Shown: piece after piece, positions 25,202 to 33,754 of the stretch | How the letters are laid out: every line of letters begins with the position of its first letter | Position numbering within the stretch: position 1 is the first letter of the stretch | Source: Chlorobium sp. N1 | GTDB taxonomy: Bacteria; Bacteroidota; Chlorobiia; Chlorobiales; Chlorobiaceae | DNA: 64,000 nt | Assembly: GCF_004332115.1 (NCBI RefSeq) | Contig: NZ_SJPA01000001.1 | Span: forward strand, 248,001-312,000 | Reading direction: 5' to 3' | Made by a program: the position numbers and the translations under genes | Notes under the pieces: model-generated | What the model saw: the letters and a program-made list of their open reading frames with translations, nothing else | Told to the model about the DNA's origin: nothing | Databases searched by the model: none

Positions 25202-25684
25202 ATGCATCTCATCCGCCGACCGCCATCCGCCCCGCCCCTCCTCGACATCGTAGGAGAAGGGGAAGGACTCCGCACCGAGTTCAAGCGCAAGGTCCACTCT
25301 CCCACCAAAATAGCCAAACCCATCGCCGCATTCGCCAACACCTGCGGAGGCATCATGCTCATCGGCATCGACGACGACGGCAGGATCGTCGGCATCCAGA
25401 GCGAAAAAGAGGCGCTCGAGATCGTCCATGAAGCGATACGCCGCCACATCGATCCCGTTCCCGACGTCGAAGCATACGTCGAAATGCACCGCAAACGGAT
25501 GGTGCTGGCCGTCGTCGTTCCCGAAAGCCCCCATAAACCGCACTTCCACCTGAGCACGTCGCTCGACAGCCATACCTGCAGGCCATGCACGGCACGCAAG
25601 ATCTATTTCAGGGAAGGAAGCAGCAGTCGGGCGATGGGAGAGGAAGACGCGGCGCTCATGATGAGGAACGCTGCATGCCGGTAG
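25202..25684 (+). CDS. AlbA_2 (Schlafen-type) ATP-binding domain protein
   Basis: A 160-residue protein consisting of little more than one AlbA_2 domain. The core is seen in GEGEGLRTEFKRKVHSPTKI, FANTCGGIMLIGIDDDGRI and EKEALEIVHEAI, with a final YFREGSSSRAMGEED that normally leads into a DNA-binding part. Larger relatives combine this domain with a winged helix and act in transcription control or defence. Here it stands alone, so it could be a regulator that acts by nucleotide binding. The start at 25202 is chosen because the domain begins soon after; ATG codons at 25127/25130 would add about 25 residues. It lies between two related histidine kinase genes. Confidence 0.78.
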   Translation: MHLIRRPPSAPPLLDIVGEGEGLRTEFKRKVHSPTKIAKPIAAFANTCGGIMLIGIDDDGRIVGIQSEKEALEIVHEAIRRHIDPVPDVEAYVEMHRKRMVLAVVVPESPHKPHFHLSTSLDSHTCRPCTARKIYFREGSSSRAMGEEDAALMMRNAACR

Positions 25685-25784
25685 GCCGGATACCGGAGCG
25701 TTCGCGGGAAGTTGCCGACCAGCCCCGGGGGTAGACCGAACGCGATATCCGTCGCACCTGCCGGAACGGATGCAGCCCGATTGC

Positions 25785-28700
25785 TTACGCCTCGCGCACG
25801 CGCCCATCCGCCGCAAGCGGCACCCGCAAAACAAAGGTGCTGCCCCGGCCGACCTGGCTGGAGACCTCGATCCGGCCCTGCTGCACCTCGACGATTTGCC
25901 TCACGATGGCAAGACCGAGTCCGGTACCCTCGACAATGATGGAATCATGCTCGACGCGGTAGAATTTCTCGAAAATCTTTTCGTGCTCCGAGTCGTCAAT
26001 ACCGATGCCGTTGTCTTCCACCTCGATACGGGCTTCCGAGCCGTCCGCCATGATACGAGCCTCCACTCGACCGCCCTCCGGAGTGAACTTGATGGCATTG
26101 CCGAGCAGGTTCATCAAAACCTGCTTGAGTGAATCACGGTCGAATTCGATGAAGAGCTGATCGGCAGGATATGATTCGACCAGTTCGATGCGCTTTTCGA
26201 CAGCCTGCCGACCAAGGACGTCGACAACTCCGGAAAACACGATGGCCGGGTTCAATCGCTGCGGCTTGTATTTTTTCTTGCCGGACTCGATTCGGGAAAT
26301 GGTCAGCAGGTCTTCAATGAGCGCCGACAACCTGACGCTTTCGTCATGAATGATAGAAACGAACTCATTGCGGGTTTCCAGGTCAAGCACTTCGCTCTGC
26401 TTGAGCAGCGTGCTCGAAAAGCCGAGAATGGAAAAGAGCGGAGTACGCAGTTCATGGGAAACACTGGAAATAAAGTCGTTCTTGAGGCGAAGGTTCTCCC
26501 TGATCTGAATTTCATGTTCCTTTCGAAGGGTAATGTCGCGCAGCGAAGAGACTGCTTTAAGTCCACCACCGGGAAATTCCTGCAGACTTATGGCCAGCGA
26601 CACCGTCGCAATAGAACCGTCTTTCCTCCGGAAATGGATCTCGTAATCCCGCAGCGAATCTTTTTCGAGCAGTTCGCGGTGGAGCTGCTGGAGCTCTTCC
26701 GGGTATGGGTATAAGCTTTCCAGCGGGACATTTCGCACCTCGCCGCTCTCGTAGCCGAACTGCCTGATCGAAGGGCTTACCTCTTCAATCAAACCGGAAG
26801 CGAGGTCGACAATGACATAGACGTCCTGGACGGATTCATACATGGCCCGATACCGCATCTCGCGCCCGAGCAACTCCTTGCTCAACACGTTGCGTCTCAA
26901 CGCACTGAAAATCAGGTCCCCTCCAAGCTGAAGCAACGGAATGTCTATCGCCCTGATCGTCGAAACCTTACCCCTGACCCAATCCAGCCCGAGAAACCCC
27001 TTCAAGCCGGTTCCGTCAGACATCGGGAGAGCAAGAAGAGACTTGATATTCTGGCGTTCGAGAAGCTCACGTTCCGCATTTGCCTCCTCGGGAAGTCTTG
27101 AGACAAGGGGGATGAACACCGGCTGCATTTGACGATGCCGTTCCATCCACCAGGGAACGGCATCCGATGCAATCCCCTGCAGATTGTCCTTCTGCGATTC
27201 GATCCCGCCGGCACACCACTCATGGGTATTGCTTACCACCTCTCCGTCGTCTGAAATGAGAAACACATAGCAACGGTCAGCACCGGCAAAACCGCCGATT
27301 CTTGAGAGCGCCTCTTCGATAACTGCGTCAAGCTGAACGCTGTCGGGGTTCATCAGCAACATCGACACCCCGGCCAGAAGGCTCTGGAGCTCGTTTTTGG
27401 AACGAAGGTCGGTTTCCGTGGCCATGAGCTGCTGGTTGGCGGCCATCAGCTGCTGTTCGCTGGCCTGGAGCTGCTGGTTGGCGGCCATCAGCTGCTGTTC
27501 GCTGGCCTGGAGCTGCTGGTTCATCGCCGCCAGTTGGCGATTAGCCAGCGCCATCAATCGTTCAGCCTCCTTGCTTTCGCTGATATCACGAAAAACCCCC
27601 ATCAGGGCAGGGCGACCGGCATACTCTACTTTCGATGCCAGAATACTGACGGGAATCCTTTTACCGGATGCCGTCAGCACCTCGGTCTCAACCACCCGCT
27701 GCGCCCCGTCACTCTGGCGTTGAAATGCAGGAATCAGCTCGGGAAGCAGGTCTTCGGGATGAATCGAATCGAAACGCATGGAACACAATGCCGAACACTC
27801 CCGTTCAAGGAGGAGTTCGGCGACATGGTTGCAATGCACGATGGTGCGGGTTTCGGAATCGGCGATGAGGATCGCATCGGTGATGCCGTTGTATATTTTC
27901 TCCAGCCGCTCGGACTGCCTGTTCAACTCGAGCTCGGCATTTTTCTGAGCCGTGATGTCATAATTGACCCCGGTCATCCGCACCGCCTTTCCACTCCCAT
28001 CATGAGAGATCCTGGCAAAAGCCTTAAGATGACGAACCTCTCCGGACGGCGTCACCACCCGGAAATCAGTATCGAACGGCCTGACTCCCGCTATGGCCTC
28101 CTCCACAGCCGTAACGGCAACTTGGCGATCATCGGGATGCAGCCCCTTCTGCCATGCATCATAGGCCCCTGAAAACTCTTGAGAATCCACTCCGTAGAGC
28201 CGGTACATCCATTCATCCCAGACCAGCTGGTTCTTCTGCAGATCTAAATCCCATATGCCGATGCCGGCAGCGTCAACAGCCAGATTCATCCGACGTGCGA
28301 GTTCGGCCTTGTCTTCCAGAGTCTTATCCAGAGTCGTCGATAAGCACTGCAATTCGCTGATATTTCGATCGGCACCGACATAACCGGCAAAATTCCCCTC
28401 ATCATCGAATACGGGAGTGGCGCTCGTCGCCATGGTCGCCAGATGGCCCTCTTTGTGGCGATTGATATTTTCAAGATCCCTGAACGGCTTCTGCTGGGCA
28501 AAGAATTCGCCAAACAGCACCCGCACCCTTTCAGCTTCTTCGGGAGGCATGAAATCAAACGGGGTTCGGCCAAGCATTTCAGCAGGATCGTAACCCAGAA
28601 CATCCCTCACCTTCCGGCTCACGAACGTATAGACGCCATCTGCGTCGACTTCCCAGACCCAATCGTTCAGCGCTTCGGCCATGAGCTTAAACCGCCTGAT

Positions 28701-28862
28701 GCTCCTGGCGTCCCTGTCGCAATGGGCCTGCATTTCCTCCAACTCCCGCCGAAGGGGCTGAAACGTATCGGCCGAAAACCCTGCAGCACAAACATCACGT
28801 TCGAGACGGATGAGTTGCTGCTCAAGGTGTTTTATATGGCGGGTGCCATGCGATTCCATCAT
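25785..28862 (-). CDS. Large multi-PAS/GAF sensor histidine kinase
   Basis: A 1025-residue soluble kinase. In order: coiled coil (1-45), PAS (about 45-165, with VRDVLGYDPAEMLGRTPFDF), PAS (195-310, VDAAGIGIWDLDL), PAS (320-435, ILIADSETRTIVHCN), a Gln/Ala-rich coiled coil made of exact 14-residue repeats (about 445-490), GAF (495-650), PAS (660-785, ESVQDVYVIVDLASG) and HisKA with SSVSHELRTPLFSILGF. The HATPase domain follows (MNLLGNAIKFTPEGG; GTGLGLAIVRQIV). No receiver is attached. The last PAS and the kinase core resemble the kinase at 23452-24999 across their length. It sits next to the phosphatase and sigma-54 regulator of the polysaccharide locus, divergent from them. Confidence 0.92.
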   Translation of the reverse strand: MMESHGTRHIKHLEQQLIRLERDVCAAGFSADTFQPLRRELEEMQAHCDRDARSIRRFKLMAEALNDWVWEVDADGVYTFVSRKVRDVLGYDPAEMLGRTPFDFMPPEEAERVRVLFGEFFAQQKPFRDLENINRHKEGHLATMATSATPVFDDEGNFAGYVGADRNISELQCLSTTLDKTLEDKAELARRMNLAVDAAGIGIWDLDLQKNQLVWDEWMYRLYGVDSQEFSGAYDAWQKGLHPDDRQVAVTAVEEAIAGVRPFDTDFRVVTPSGEVRHLKAFARISHDGSGKAVRMTGVNYDITAQKNAELELNRQSERLEKIYNGITDAILIADSETRTIVHCNHVAELLLERECSALCSMRFDSIHPEDLLPELIPAFQRQSDGAQRVVETEVLTASGKRIPVSILASKVEYAGRPALMGVFRDISESKEAERLMALANRQLAAMNQQLQASEQQLMAANQQLQASEQQLMAANQQLMATETDLRSKNELQSLLAGVSMLLMNPDSVQLDAVIEEALSRIGGFAGADRCYVFLISDDGEVVSNTHEWCAGGIESQKDNLQGIASDAVPWWMERHRQMQPVFIPLVSRLPEEANAERELLERQNIKSLLALPMSDGTGLKGFLGLDWVRGKVSTIRAIDIPLLQLGGDLIFSALRRNVLSKELLGREMRYRAMYESVQDVYVIVDLASGLIEEVSPSIRQFGYESGEVRNVPLESLYPYPEELQQLHRELLEKDSLRDYEIHFRRKDGSIATVSLAISLQEFPGGGLKAVSSLRDITLRKEHEIQIRENLRLKNDFISSVSHELRTPLFSILGFSSTLLKQSEVLDLETRNEFVSIIHDESVRLSALIEDLLTISRIESGKKKYKPQRLNPAIVFSGVVDVLGRQAVEKRIELVESYPADQLFIEFDRDSLKQVLMNLLGNAIKFTPEGGRVEARIMADGSEARIEVEDNGIGIDDSEHEKIFEKFYRVEHDSIIVEGTGLGLAIVRQIVEVQQGRIEVSSQVGRGSTFVLRVPLAADGRVREA
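27427..27523 (-). repeat. Two exact 42-bp tandem repeats inside the large kinase gene
   Basis: Units 27427-27468 and 27469-27510 are identical and are followed by the first 12 bases of a third. Each codes for 14 residues of the pattern ASEQQLMAANQQLQ, that is two heptads, so copy number changes would lengthen the coiled coil between PAS and GAF without breaking the frame. Confidence 0.9.
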
Positions 28863-29295
28863 AGGGGGGAGTAGATATTACCGGCTAGTTTACAATAACA
28901 TGGGGGCGTAAAGAGAAAACCTCAGGGCAGATCGGCAGCCCTTGCCGACCGTGCAATGAAGCGGAACTGCAAAAATGCTGGTTGGTCCGCAAGGGTCGGA
29001 TGCTTCCAGGAAAGAACGCGTCATCCCGAAAAGCCCGCAGAACAGTCGCGCTTCACCACAGTAACCGTAACGCGGCACATGCCGGAAAGGCTTTTCGTAC
29101 GACAGAATCAGAATATAGGGAACGGCCGGGGAAAACGAAACGCAATACCATCCCTGCGGGGCGTTCATCCCTTCATCGTGCCGAGCGCCTCCAGAACGAA
29201 AGGGCCTTCGAACATCCCGACATGTACAATTTTTTTTTATCTTATTTCACCATTAAGGCTAATGCCCCCATATCCAAAGCCGTCGATATTTCCCC
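28863..29295. other. 433-bp divergent intergenic region
   Basis: The gap lies between the large kinase gene and the phosphatase gene, which are divergent. It must hold promoters for both. No sigma-54 element or palindrome like those in the polysaccharide locus is present. Short open frames here show no recognisable domain and atypical composition. A T9 run at about 29230-29238 lies upstream of the phosphatase start. Confidence 0.6.
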
Positions 29296-30918
29296 ATGCC
29301 AATCGCTTCCGACCACCACGTCCTTTTTGTCGATGACGAACAGGATTCCCTTTTTGCCATAAAAAGATTTCTCCGGAGCGAGGACTATACGACCCATTTC
29401 GCCCGGAGTGCGGAAGAGGCGTTTGAACAATGTGAAGAGTACAACATATCCGTCGTGGTCTCCGACCTGAGGATGCCCGGCACATCCGGCCTGGAACTGA
29501 TCGAATCGCTTCAGGCCCGATACCCCGAGATGATCAGGATCATTCTGAGCGGAACGGAAGACATCGGCATGATCATCGAAACGATCAACTCGGGAAGGAT
29601 ATTCCGCTTCATCCCCAAACCGGTCGAGGCGGAACGACTGAAAATAATCATGCGGGACGCCATTGCCATCCATACCCTGCAGACCGAACACCGGGAGATG
29701 AAGGCGCTATCCGAAAAACAGAACCGATACCTGACGCGGATCAACGACGAGCTCAGCCAGGCAACGGCCAGGCTCAGAAACAGCGAACTCCGGTTCCGCG
29801 CAATAAACGATGCGGCATTCGACCCCATTTTCCTCATCAACCGCAACGGCAGCATCGCCTATGCGAACAGTGCCGCGGAATCCACCTTCGGATTCACGAA
29901 ATCCGAGTTCCACTCCATGCATTTCGGCAGCCTTCTGGCACAGGAGGAAGTCGATGAGGGGATCGAGGTCGACCTGCTGAACGCATCGGCAAACACGCTG
30001 AAGGAGAAGGACGCGAGGTTCATCGCCAAAGACGGGCGAACTATCGACGTCGCCATTTCAACAGGAACGGTCGATATCCAGACGATCCCCCATATCGTCA
30101 TGATCGCCAGAGACAACACCCTGCGCATCCAGGCTGAACGCAGCCGCCAGCAGCTAGAGAAAATGCAGCATACCCTCGAATCGCAGATTGAGCGCAAGCT
30201 CATGCAAAGCCATACTCCGAAAGGACTTGACGGGGCGAAAATAAGCAACTTCATGCTTTCATCGGGGTATCTTAACGGTGATTTCGCCGACTTCATCGCC
30301 TACGACAACCGCCATATCGACATCATGACGGGCGATGTCATGGGCCACGGCATCCTCTCTGCCCTGGTGGGTTCGGGCTTGAAATCGCTCTACCTCAGAA
30401 CGCTTGCGAGGAAAAGCCTCCAGAGAACCCTGCCAGAGCTCAAAGAGGTCGTCAGCGAGTTTCATCAGGGATGTATCAAGGATCTCCTTGAGATAGAAAT
30501 CTACGCCACCATGCTTTTTTTCCGGCTGGACCTGGAAAAAAAGACACTCTCGCTCATCGACTGCGGACATACGCCCAGCCTCCACATCAACGCCAGAAGC
30601 GGCACCAGTTCCTGCATCAAGGGGACGAACCTTCCAGTGGGAATGGTCGAGCAGCAGACGTTCGAAACCGTAACGGTACCAGTCGAAGCCGGCGACATCA
30701 TCGTCATCTATTCCGACGGCATCACCGAGGCGCAGCTCCCGGACGGCAGCATGTTCGGGGAAGAACGCCTGGCCGATCTCGTCTTCCGGCACCGCCACAT
30801 GAGCAGTGACGACCTTCTTGCCCTGATATGCAGGGAGCTGGGAGCGGCAACCGGTTCCGAAACGTTTGAAGACGACGCCTCATGCATCGTAATCCGCATC
30901 GACGACATCCATGAATAA
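29296..30918 (+). CDS. REC-PAS-PP2C phosphatase (RsbU/SpoIIE-like response regulator)
   Basis: A 540-residue protein. The receiver (1-125) is intact: VLFVDDEQDSLFAI, the acceptor Asp57 in VVVSDLRMPG, and FIPKPVEAE with the Lys. A short coiled coil leads to a PAS domain (about 165-290, FDPIFLINRNGSIAYAN). The PP2C/SpoIIE phosphatase domain (about 310-540) has the metal sites GDVMGHGILSAL, IVIYSDGITEAQ and FEDDASCIVIRI. Such proteins dephosphorylate STAS anti-anti-sigma factors when the receiver is phosphorylated. Two STAS proteins and an RsbW-like kinase are encoded a few genes downstream. The stop overlaps the start of the sigma-54 activator gene. Confidence 0.92.
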   Translation: MPIASDHHVLFVDDEQDSLFAIKRFLRSEDYTTHFARSAEEAFEQCEEYNISVVVSDLRMPGTSGLELIESLQARYPEMIRIILSGTEDIGMIIETINSGRIFRFIPKPVEAERLKIIMRDAIAIHTLQTEHREMKALSEKQNRYLTRINDELSQATARLRNSELRFRAINDAAFDPIFLINRNGSIAYANSAAESTFGFTKSEFHSMHFGSLLAQEEVDEGIEVDLLNASANTLKEKDARFIAKDGRTIDVAISTGTVDIQTIPHIVMIARDNTLRIQAERSRQQLEKMQHTLESQIERKLMQSHTPKGLDGAKISNFMLSSGYLNGDFADFIAYDNRHIDIMTGDVMGHGILSALVGSGLKSLYLRTLARKSLQRTLPELKEVVSEFHQGCIKDLLEIEIYATMLFFRLDLEKKTLSLIDCGHTPSLHINARSGTSSCIKGTNLPVGMVEQQTFETVTVPVEAGDIIVIYSDGITEAQLPDGSMFGEERLADLVFRHRHMSSDDLLALICRELGAATGSETFEDDASCIVIRIDDIHE

Positions 30919-32209
30919 CCCGTCGATACTGATCGTCGGGGGAAAGCCCGGCTCCGGAAGGCCATATGGCGATAAGGGCGGTACCGCCATACGCAGCACG
31001 CATGTCGAAAGCACCGACGATGCCATTCGACTGCTTGCGGATGGGGAAACGTTCAACCTCATCCTCGTAGCACCCGGCCCAAATACCCAGGATCCGGTAC
31101 CCTTGACCAGGGAGCTCAGAGCCGCCCGTCTTTCGGCAAGCACAATCCTCTTCCCGGATGCGGAGAAACTGCACCTGGCGCTCGAATGGTTCAAAAGCCT
31201 TCCGAATGAAACCCTGAAAGGGTTCATCAATCCCTCAACGCCGTTCCCCGAAGAGACCATGCCCCCGACGGGGCAGGACGAGCCGATTTTTGACGGCCTC
31301 ATAGGGGAATCTCCCGAGATGGGAAAGCTCAAGAAACTCATCGGGAAGATTGCGCCGACCGGCACGACCATCCTGCTGCAGGGTGAAAGCGGAACAGGCA
31401 AGGAGGTGCTTGCCCGGGTCATCCACAGCAACAGCTCCCGAAGCAAAGAGCCGTTCATCCCTGTCGACTGTGCGGCCATCAGCGGCAACATCATAGAAAG
31501 CGAGCTCTTCGGCCATGCAAGGGGCGCCTTCACCGGTGCGGAAAGAAGCACTCTCGGCATGATCCGCTCAGCGGACAAGGGAACCCTCTTCCTCGATGAA
31601 ATCGGGGAGCTTCCGCTCAACATGCAGGCCAAGCTGCTCAGGACGCTCCAGGAACGAACCGTCAAACCAGTCGGCGACACCCGGCTCTATCCTGTCGACA
31701 TCCGCATCATTGCGGCCACGAACCGCAACCTGGCCGAAGCCGTAAAAAACGGAGAGTTCCGCGAAGACCTCTATTACCGGCTCAACGCCATCACCATTTA
31801 CGCCCCGCCCCTTCGGGAACGAATCGCCGACATCCCGCTGATATCCGGCCACATTCTCGAAAGGTTGAAAAAAGAAGGCTACCAGGGCAAACAGCTCTCC
31901 GGCTCCGCTCTTGCCGCACTCTCTTCGTGGCACTGGCCCGGCAACGTCAGGGAGCTTGAAAACGTCATCCGCAGGGCTGCGATGCTGGCGGGAGAGGAAA
32001 CCATCGGCACGGACAGCATCTCTTTCGAAACAGGGATCAAATGGAGCCCGGCCACGACGGCCGAAACACCCGTCTCGATCGCCTCGCATGAGAAAGAGGC
32101 CATCGTCAAGGCGCTGCAGAAGACCTCGGGAAACCGCCGCGAGGCGGCCGAGCTCCTCGGCATCAGCGAAGCCACCCTGTACCGGCGACTGAAAGTTTAC
32201 GGCATATAG
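30911..32209 (+). CDS. Sigma-54-dependent transcriptional activator (Fis family) with pseudo-receiver
   Basis: A 432-residue enhancer-binding protein. Residues 1-115 look like a receiver fold (SILIVGG, NLILVAPGP, STILFPD) but the acidic pair is absent and the place of the phospho-Asp is taken by Ala-Pro. The AAA+ domain (about 130-365) is complete: Walker A GESGTGKEV, the sigma-54 contact loop GAFTGA, Walker B TLFLDEIGEL, and the arginine finger region FREDLYYRLNAI. The C-terminus (390-432) is a Fis-type helix-turn-helix (NRREAAELLGISEATLYRRL). It resembles the PrsR class of regulators of PEP-CTERM/exopolysaccharide loci. It overlaps the upstream phosphatase gene and precedes five sigma-54 promoters that it probably controls. 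Confidence 0.92.
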   Translation: MNNPSILIVGGKPGSGRPYGDKGGTAIRSTHVESTDDAIRLLADGETFNLILVAPGPNTQDPVPLTRELRAARLSASTILFPDAEKLHLALEWFKSLPNETLKGFINPSTPFPEETMPPTGQDEPIFDGLIGESPEMGKLKKLIGKIAPTGTTILLQGESGTGKEVLARVIHSNSSRSKEPFIPVDCAAISGNIIESELFGHARGAFTGAERSTLGMIRSADKGTLFLDEIGELPLNMQAKLLRTLQERTVKPVGDTRLYPVDIRIIAATNRNLAEAVKNGEFREDLYYRLNAITIYAPPLRERIADIPLISGHILERLKKEGYQGKQLSGSALAALSSWHWPGNVRELENVIRRAAMLAGEETIGTDSISFETGIKWSPATTAETPVSIASHEKEAIVKALQKTSGNRREAAELLGISEATLYRRLKVYGI

Positions 32210-32223
32210 CGGCCGTCCGCCGC

Positions 32224-32238
32224 CTGTCGCAATGAGAG
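32224..32238 (+). promoter_or_regulatory. Candidate enhancer site U1a
   Basis: CTGTCGCAATGAGAG, one of five related 15-bp imperfect palindromes. It is centred 115 bp before the -24 box of promoter P1 and is the probable binding site of the activator coded immediately upstream. Confidence 0.6.
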
Positions 32239-32255
32239 CCGGCCGGAGCAGATCG

Positions 32256-32270
32256 CTAACATTCTGACAG
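32256..32270 (+). promoter_or_regulatory. Candidate enhancer site U1b
   Basis: CTAACATTCTGACAG, a second, weaker match centred 32 bp (three helical turns) after U1a. Its right half TGACAG is the exact complement of the left half seen in other sites. Confidence 0.4.
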
Positions 32271-32345
32271 TCCCCCGGAACCATACCGATGGAAGCACCT
32301 CCCGGCAAACGCATGCCAACAGGGAACCTCCCGAAGGAAATGACG

Positions 32346-32360
32346 TGGCATCATATTTGC
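32346..32360 (+). promoter_or_regulatory. Sigma-54 promoter P1
   Basis: TGGCATCATATTTGC matches the -24/-12 consensus with correct 10-bp GG-to-GC spacing. It lies about 98 bp before the first gene of the polysaccharide locus (32458) and would drive the unit up to 37705. Confidence 0.8.
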
Positions 32361-32457
32361 AGTACACCCACAGACACACGCCGTATCGTGCCGTATGGAT
32401 CACGGCCGCAGGCAAGGAATCCGGAGAAGCTTTTCATAACCATTTCCGACCGAGCAG

Positions 32458-33009
32458 ATGCTCAATGCACTAATTCTTGGACTGAGAGAAAATACCGCAG
32501 AGCTTCTGCGCCTCCTCGAAGAGAAAGGGCTCATGGTCACAATTGCCGAAAGCGTCCAGGAGATCCCGCAACTACGCCAGGACGATCCGGGGTTCCGCCT
32601 TGCATTTCTGACCGACAGTTTTCCCGAAGCAATGAATGTGACCCTGCTTGCCCAGGTCAAGACAGCCTGCCGGCCGGAATGCATGGTCTGCCTTTCAGAT
32701 CATGAAAGCGACGGCCAGGAGCGGATCCTGCGCTCTGCGGGCCTTGTCTTCCTGGGAAGTTACCAACGCTTCCTCACGCTGGCGGACCGCATCATACAAA
32801 CCACGCTGTGTGCATCCGAAAGAAAGGACTGCGCGAGAAAACTCGAAGAACGCCTGATGAACAACGACACGAACGCACGCTGGAATCCCAGGCGGAACGC
32901 CATCCGGGCAAATATGGTTCTTGGCCGAATCGCCGAAAAAGTAACGGCCGTCCTGAGGGGGAAGACATCTCCCTGCCCTATGGCCAGAAAACCCGATCAA
33001 CAGCAGTAA
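32458..33009 (+). CDS. Receiver-like protein without phospho-acceptor, unknown function
   Basis: A 183-residue soluble protein, first in the unit driven by P1. Residues 1-120 have the alternating pattern of a receiver: NALILGLRENTAELLRLLEE, LMVTIAESVQEIPQL, FRLAFLTDSFPEA, CMVCLSDHESDGQE, GLVFLGSYQRFL. The acidic residues and the conserved Lys are missing. The C-terminal 60 residues are basic and may be a helical tail. I do not recognise a specific family. Because the activator upstream also has an N-terminal pseudo-receiver, it may act as a partner or modulator, but this is inference from position only. Confidence 0.7.
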   Translation: MLNALILGLRENTAELLRLLEEKGLMVTIAESVQEIPQLRQDDPGFRLAFLTDSFPEAMNVTLLAQVKTACRPECMVCLSDHESDGQERILRSAGLVFLGSYQRFLTLADRIIQTTLCASERKDCARKLEERLMNNDTNARWNPRRNAIRANMVLGRIAEKVTAVLRGKTSPCPMARKPDQQQ

Positions 33010-33020
33010 CATCAGCAACA

Positions 33021-33740
33021 ATGGAACTCGACCCAACAGTCAGGAAGGAACTGATCAGCAGAGTCAGCATGTCGATCAGCCCCAAAGCCCGCCATCGCAA
33101 GGCGATGAAGGTGTTTATCTGGGAAGCCACCATACGCATCTCCTACCACCTGAAGCGGATGATCGACATCGTCATCTCTCTTGCTGCCTTCATCCTGCTT
33201 CTGCCGATCTTCATCCTTACGGCAGCCGCCATATGGATAGAAAACCCCGGACCGGTTTTCTACGCCCAGACCCGGGTCGGCAGAAACGGAAAACACTTCA
33301 GCTTCTACAAATTCCGTTCGATGATCATCAATGCCGACAGGATGAAAGAGCAACTGCAGACGATGAACGAGTCCTCGGCAGGGGTTATTTTCAAGATGAA
33401 AAAAGATCCGCGGATCACGAAGGTCGGCAGGATAATTCGTAAATTGAGCATCGACGAACTCCCCCAGCTGATCAACGTACTCAGGGGCGACATGAGCCTT
33501 GTCGGCCCGAGGCCTCCCCTTCCGCTGGAAGTGGCCGAATACACGCTCGAAGAGCGTAAAAGGCTGCACGTGATTCCCGGGATCACCTGCCTCTGGCAGG
33601 TAAGCGGGAGAAGCGACATTCCGTTCGACAAACAGGTCATGCTTGACATGCAGTATATCCAGAGCGCCAGTGTCCTTAAAGACCTCGCCCTTCTTTTCAG
33701 GACCATACCTGCCGTACTCTCAGGCAAAGGTGCCTATTAA
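33021..33740 (+). CDS. Polyprenyl-phosphate sugar-1-phosphate transferase (WcaJ/PglC type)
   Basis: A 239-residue monotopic phosphoglycosyl transferase that starts repeat-unit assembly by moving a sugar phosphate from a UDP-sugar to undecaprenyl phosphate at the inner membrane. The re-entrant helix is at about 45-70 (MIDIVISLAAFILLLPIFIL). The catalytic region shows FSFYKFRSMIINAD, IDELPQLINVLRGDMSLVGP and GITCLWQVSGRSD. The C-terminal YIQSASVLKDLALLF is standard. The N-terminal multi-helix part of WcaJ is absent, as in PglC. The ATG at 33021 is used; the frame is open upstream but overlaps the previous gene out of frame. This is the likely priming enzyme of the locus. Confidence 0.93.
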   Translation: MELDPTVRKELISRVSMSISPKARHRKAMKVFIWEATIRISYHLKRMIDIVISLAAFILLLPIFILTAAAIWIENPGPVFYAQTRVGRNGKHFSFYKFRSMIINADRMKEQLQTMNESSAGVIFKMKKDPRITKVGRIIRKLSIDELPQLINVLRGDMSLVGPRPPLPLEVAEYTLEERKRLHVIPGITCLWQVSGRSDIPFDKQVMLDMQYIQSASVLKDLALLFRTIPAVLSGKGAY

Positions 33741-33754
33741 AGCCCTCCCCCACC

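Noticed and set aside
27427-27523. Possible CRISPR-like repeat
   Set aside because: The units are directly adjacent with no spacers and are in frame with a coiled coil of the kinase gene.
28956-29362. Two overlapping plus-strand frames upstream of the phosphatase gene
   Set aside because: No recognisable domain, both overlap the phosphatase start in other frames, and codon use is unlike neighbouring genes.
32808-33020. Upstream extension of the sugar transferase frame
   Set aside because: This part overlaps the receiver-like gene in another frame and has basic low-complexity residues; the transferase aligns from the ATG at 33021.
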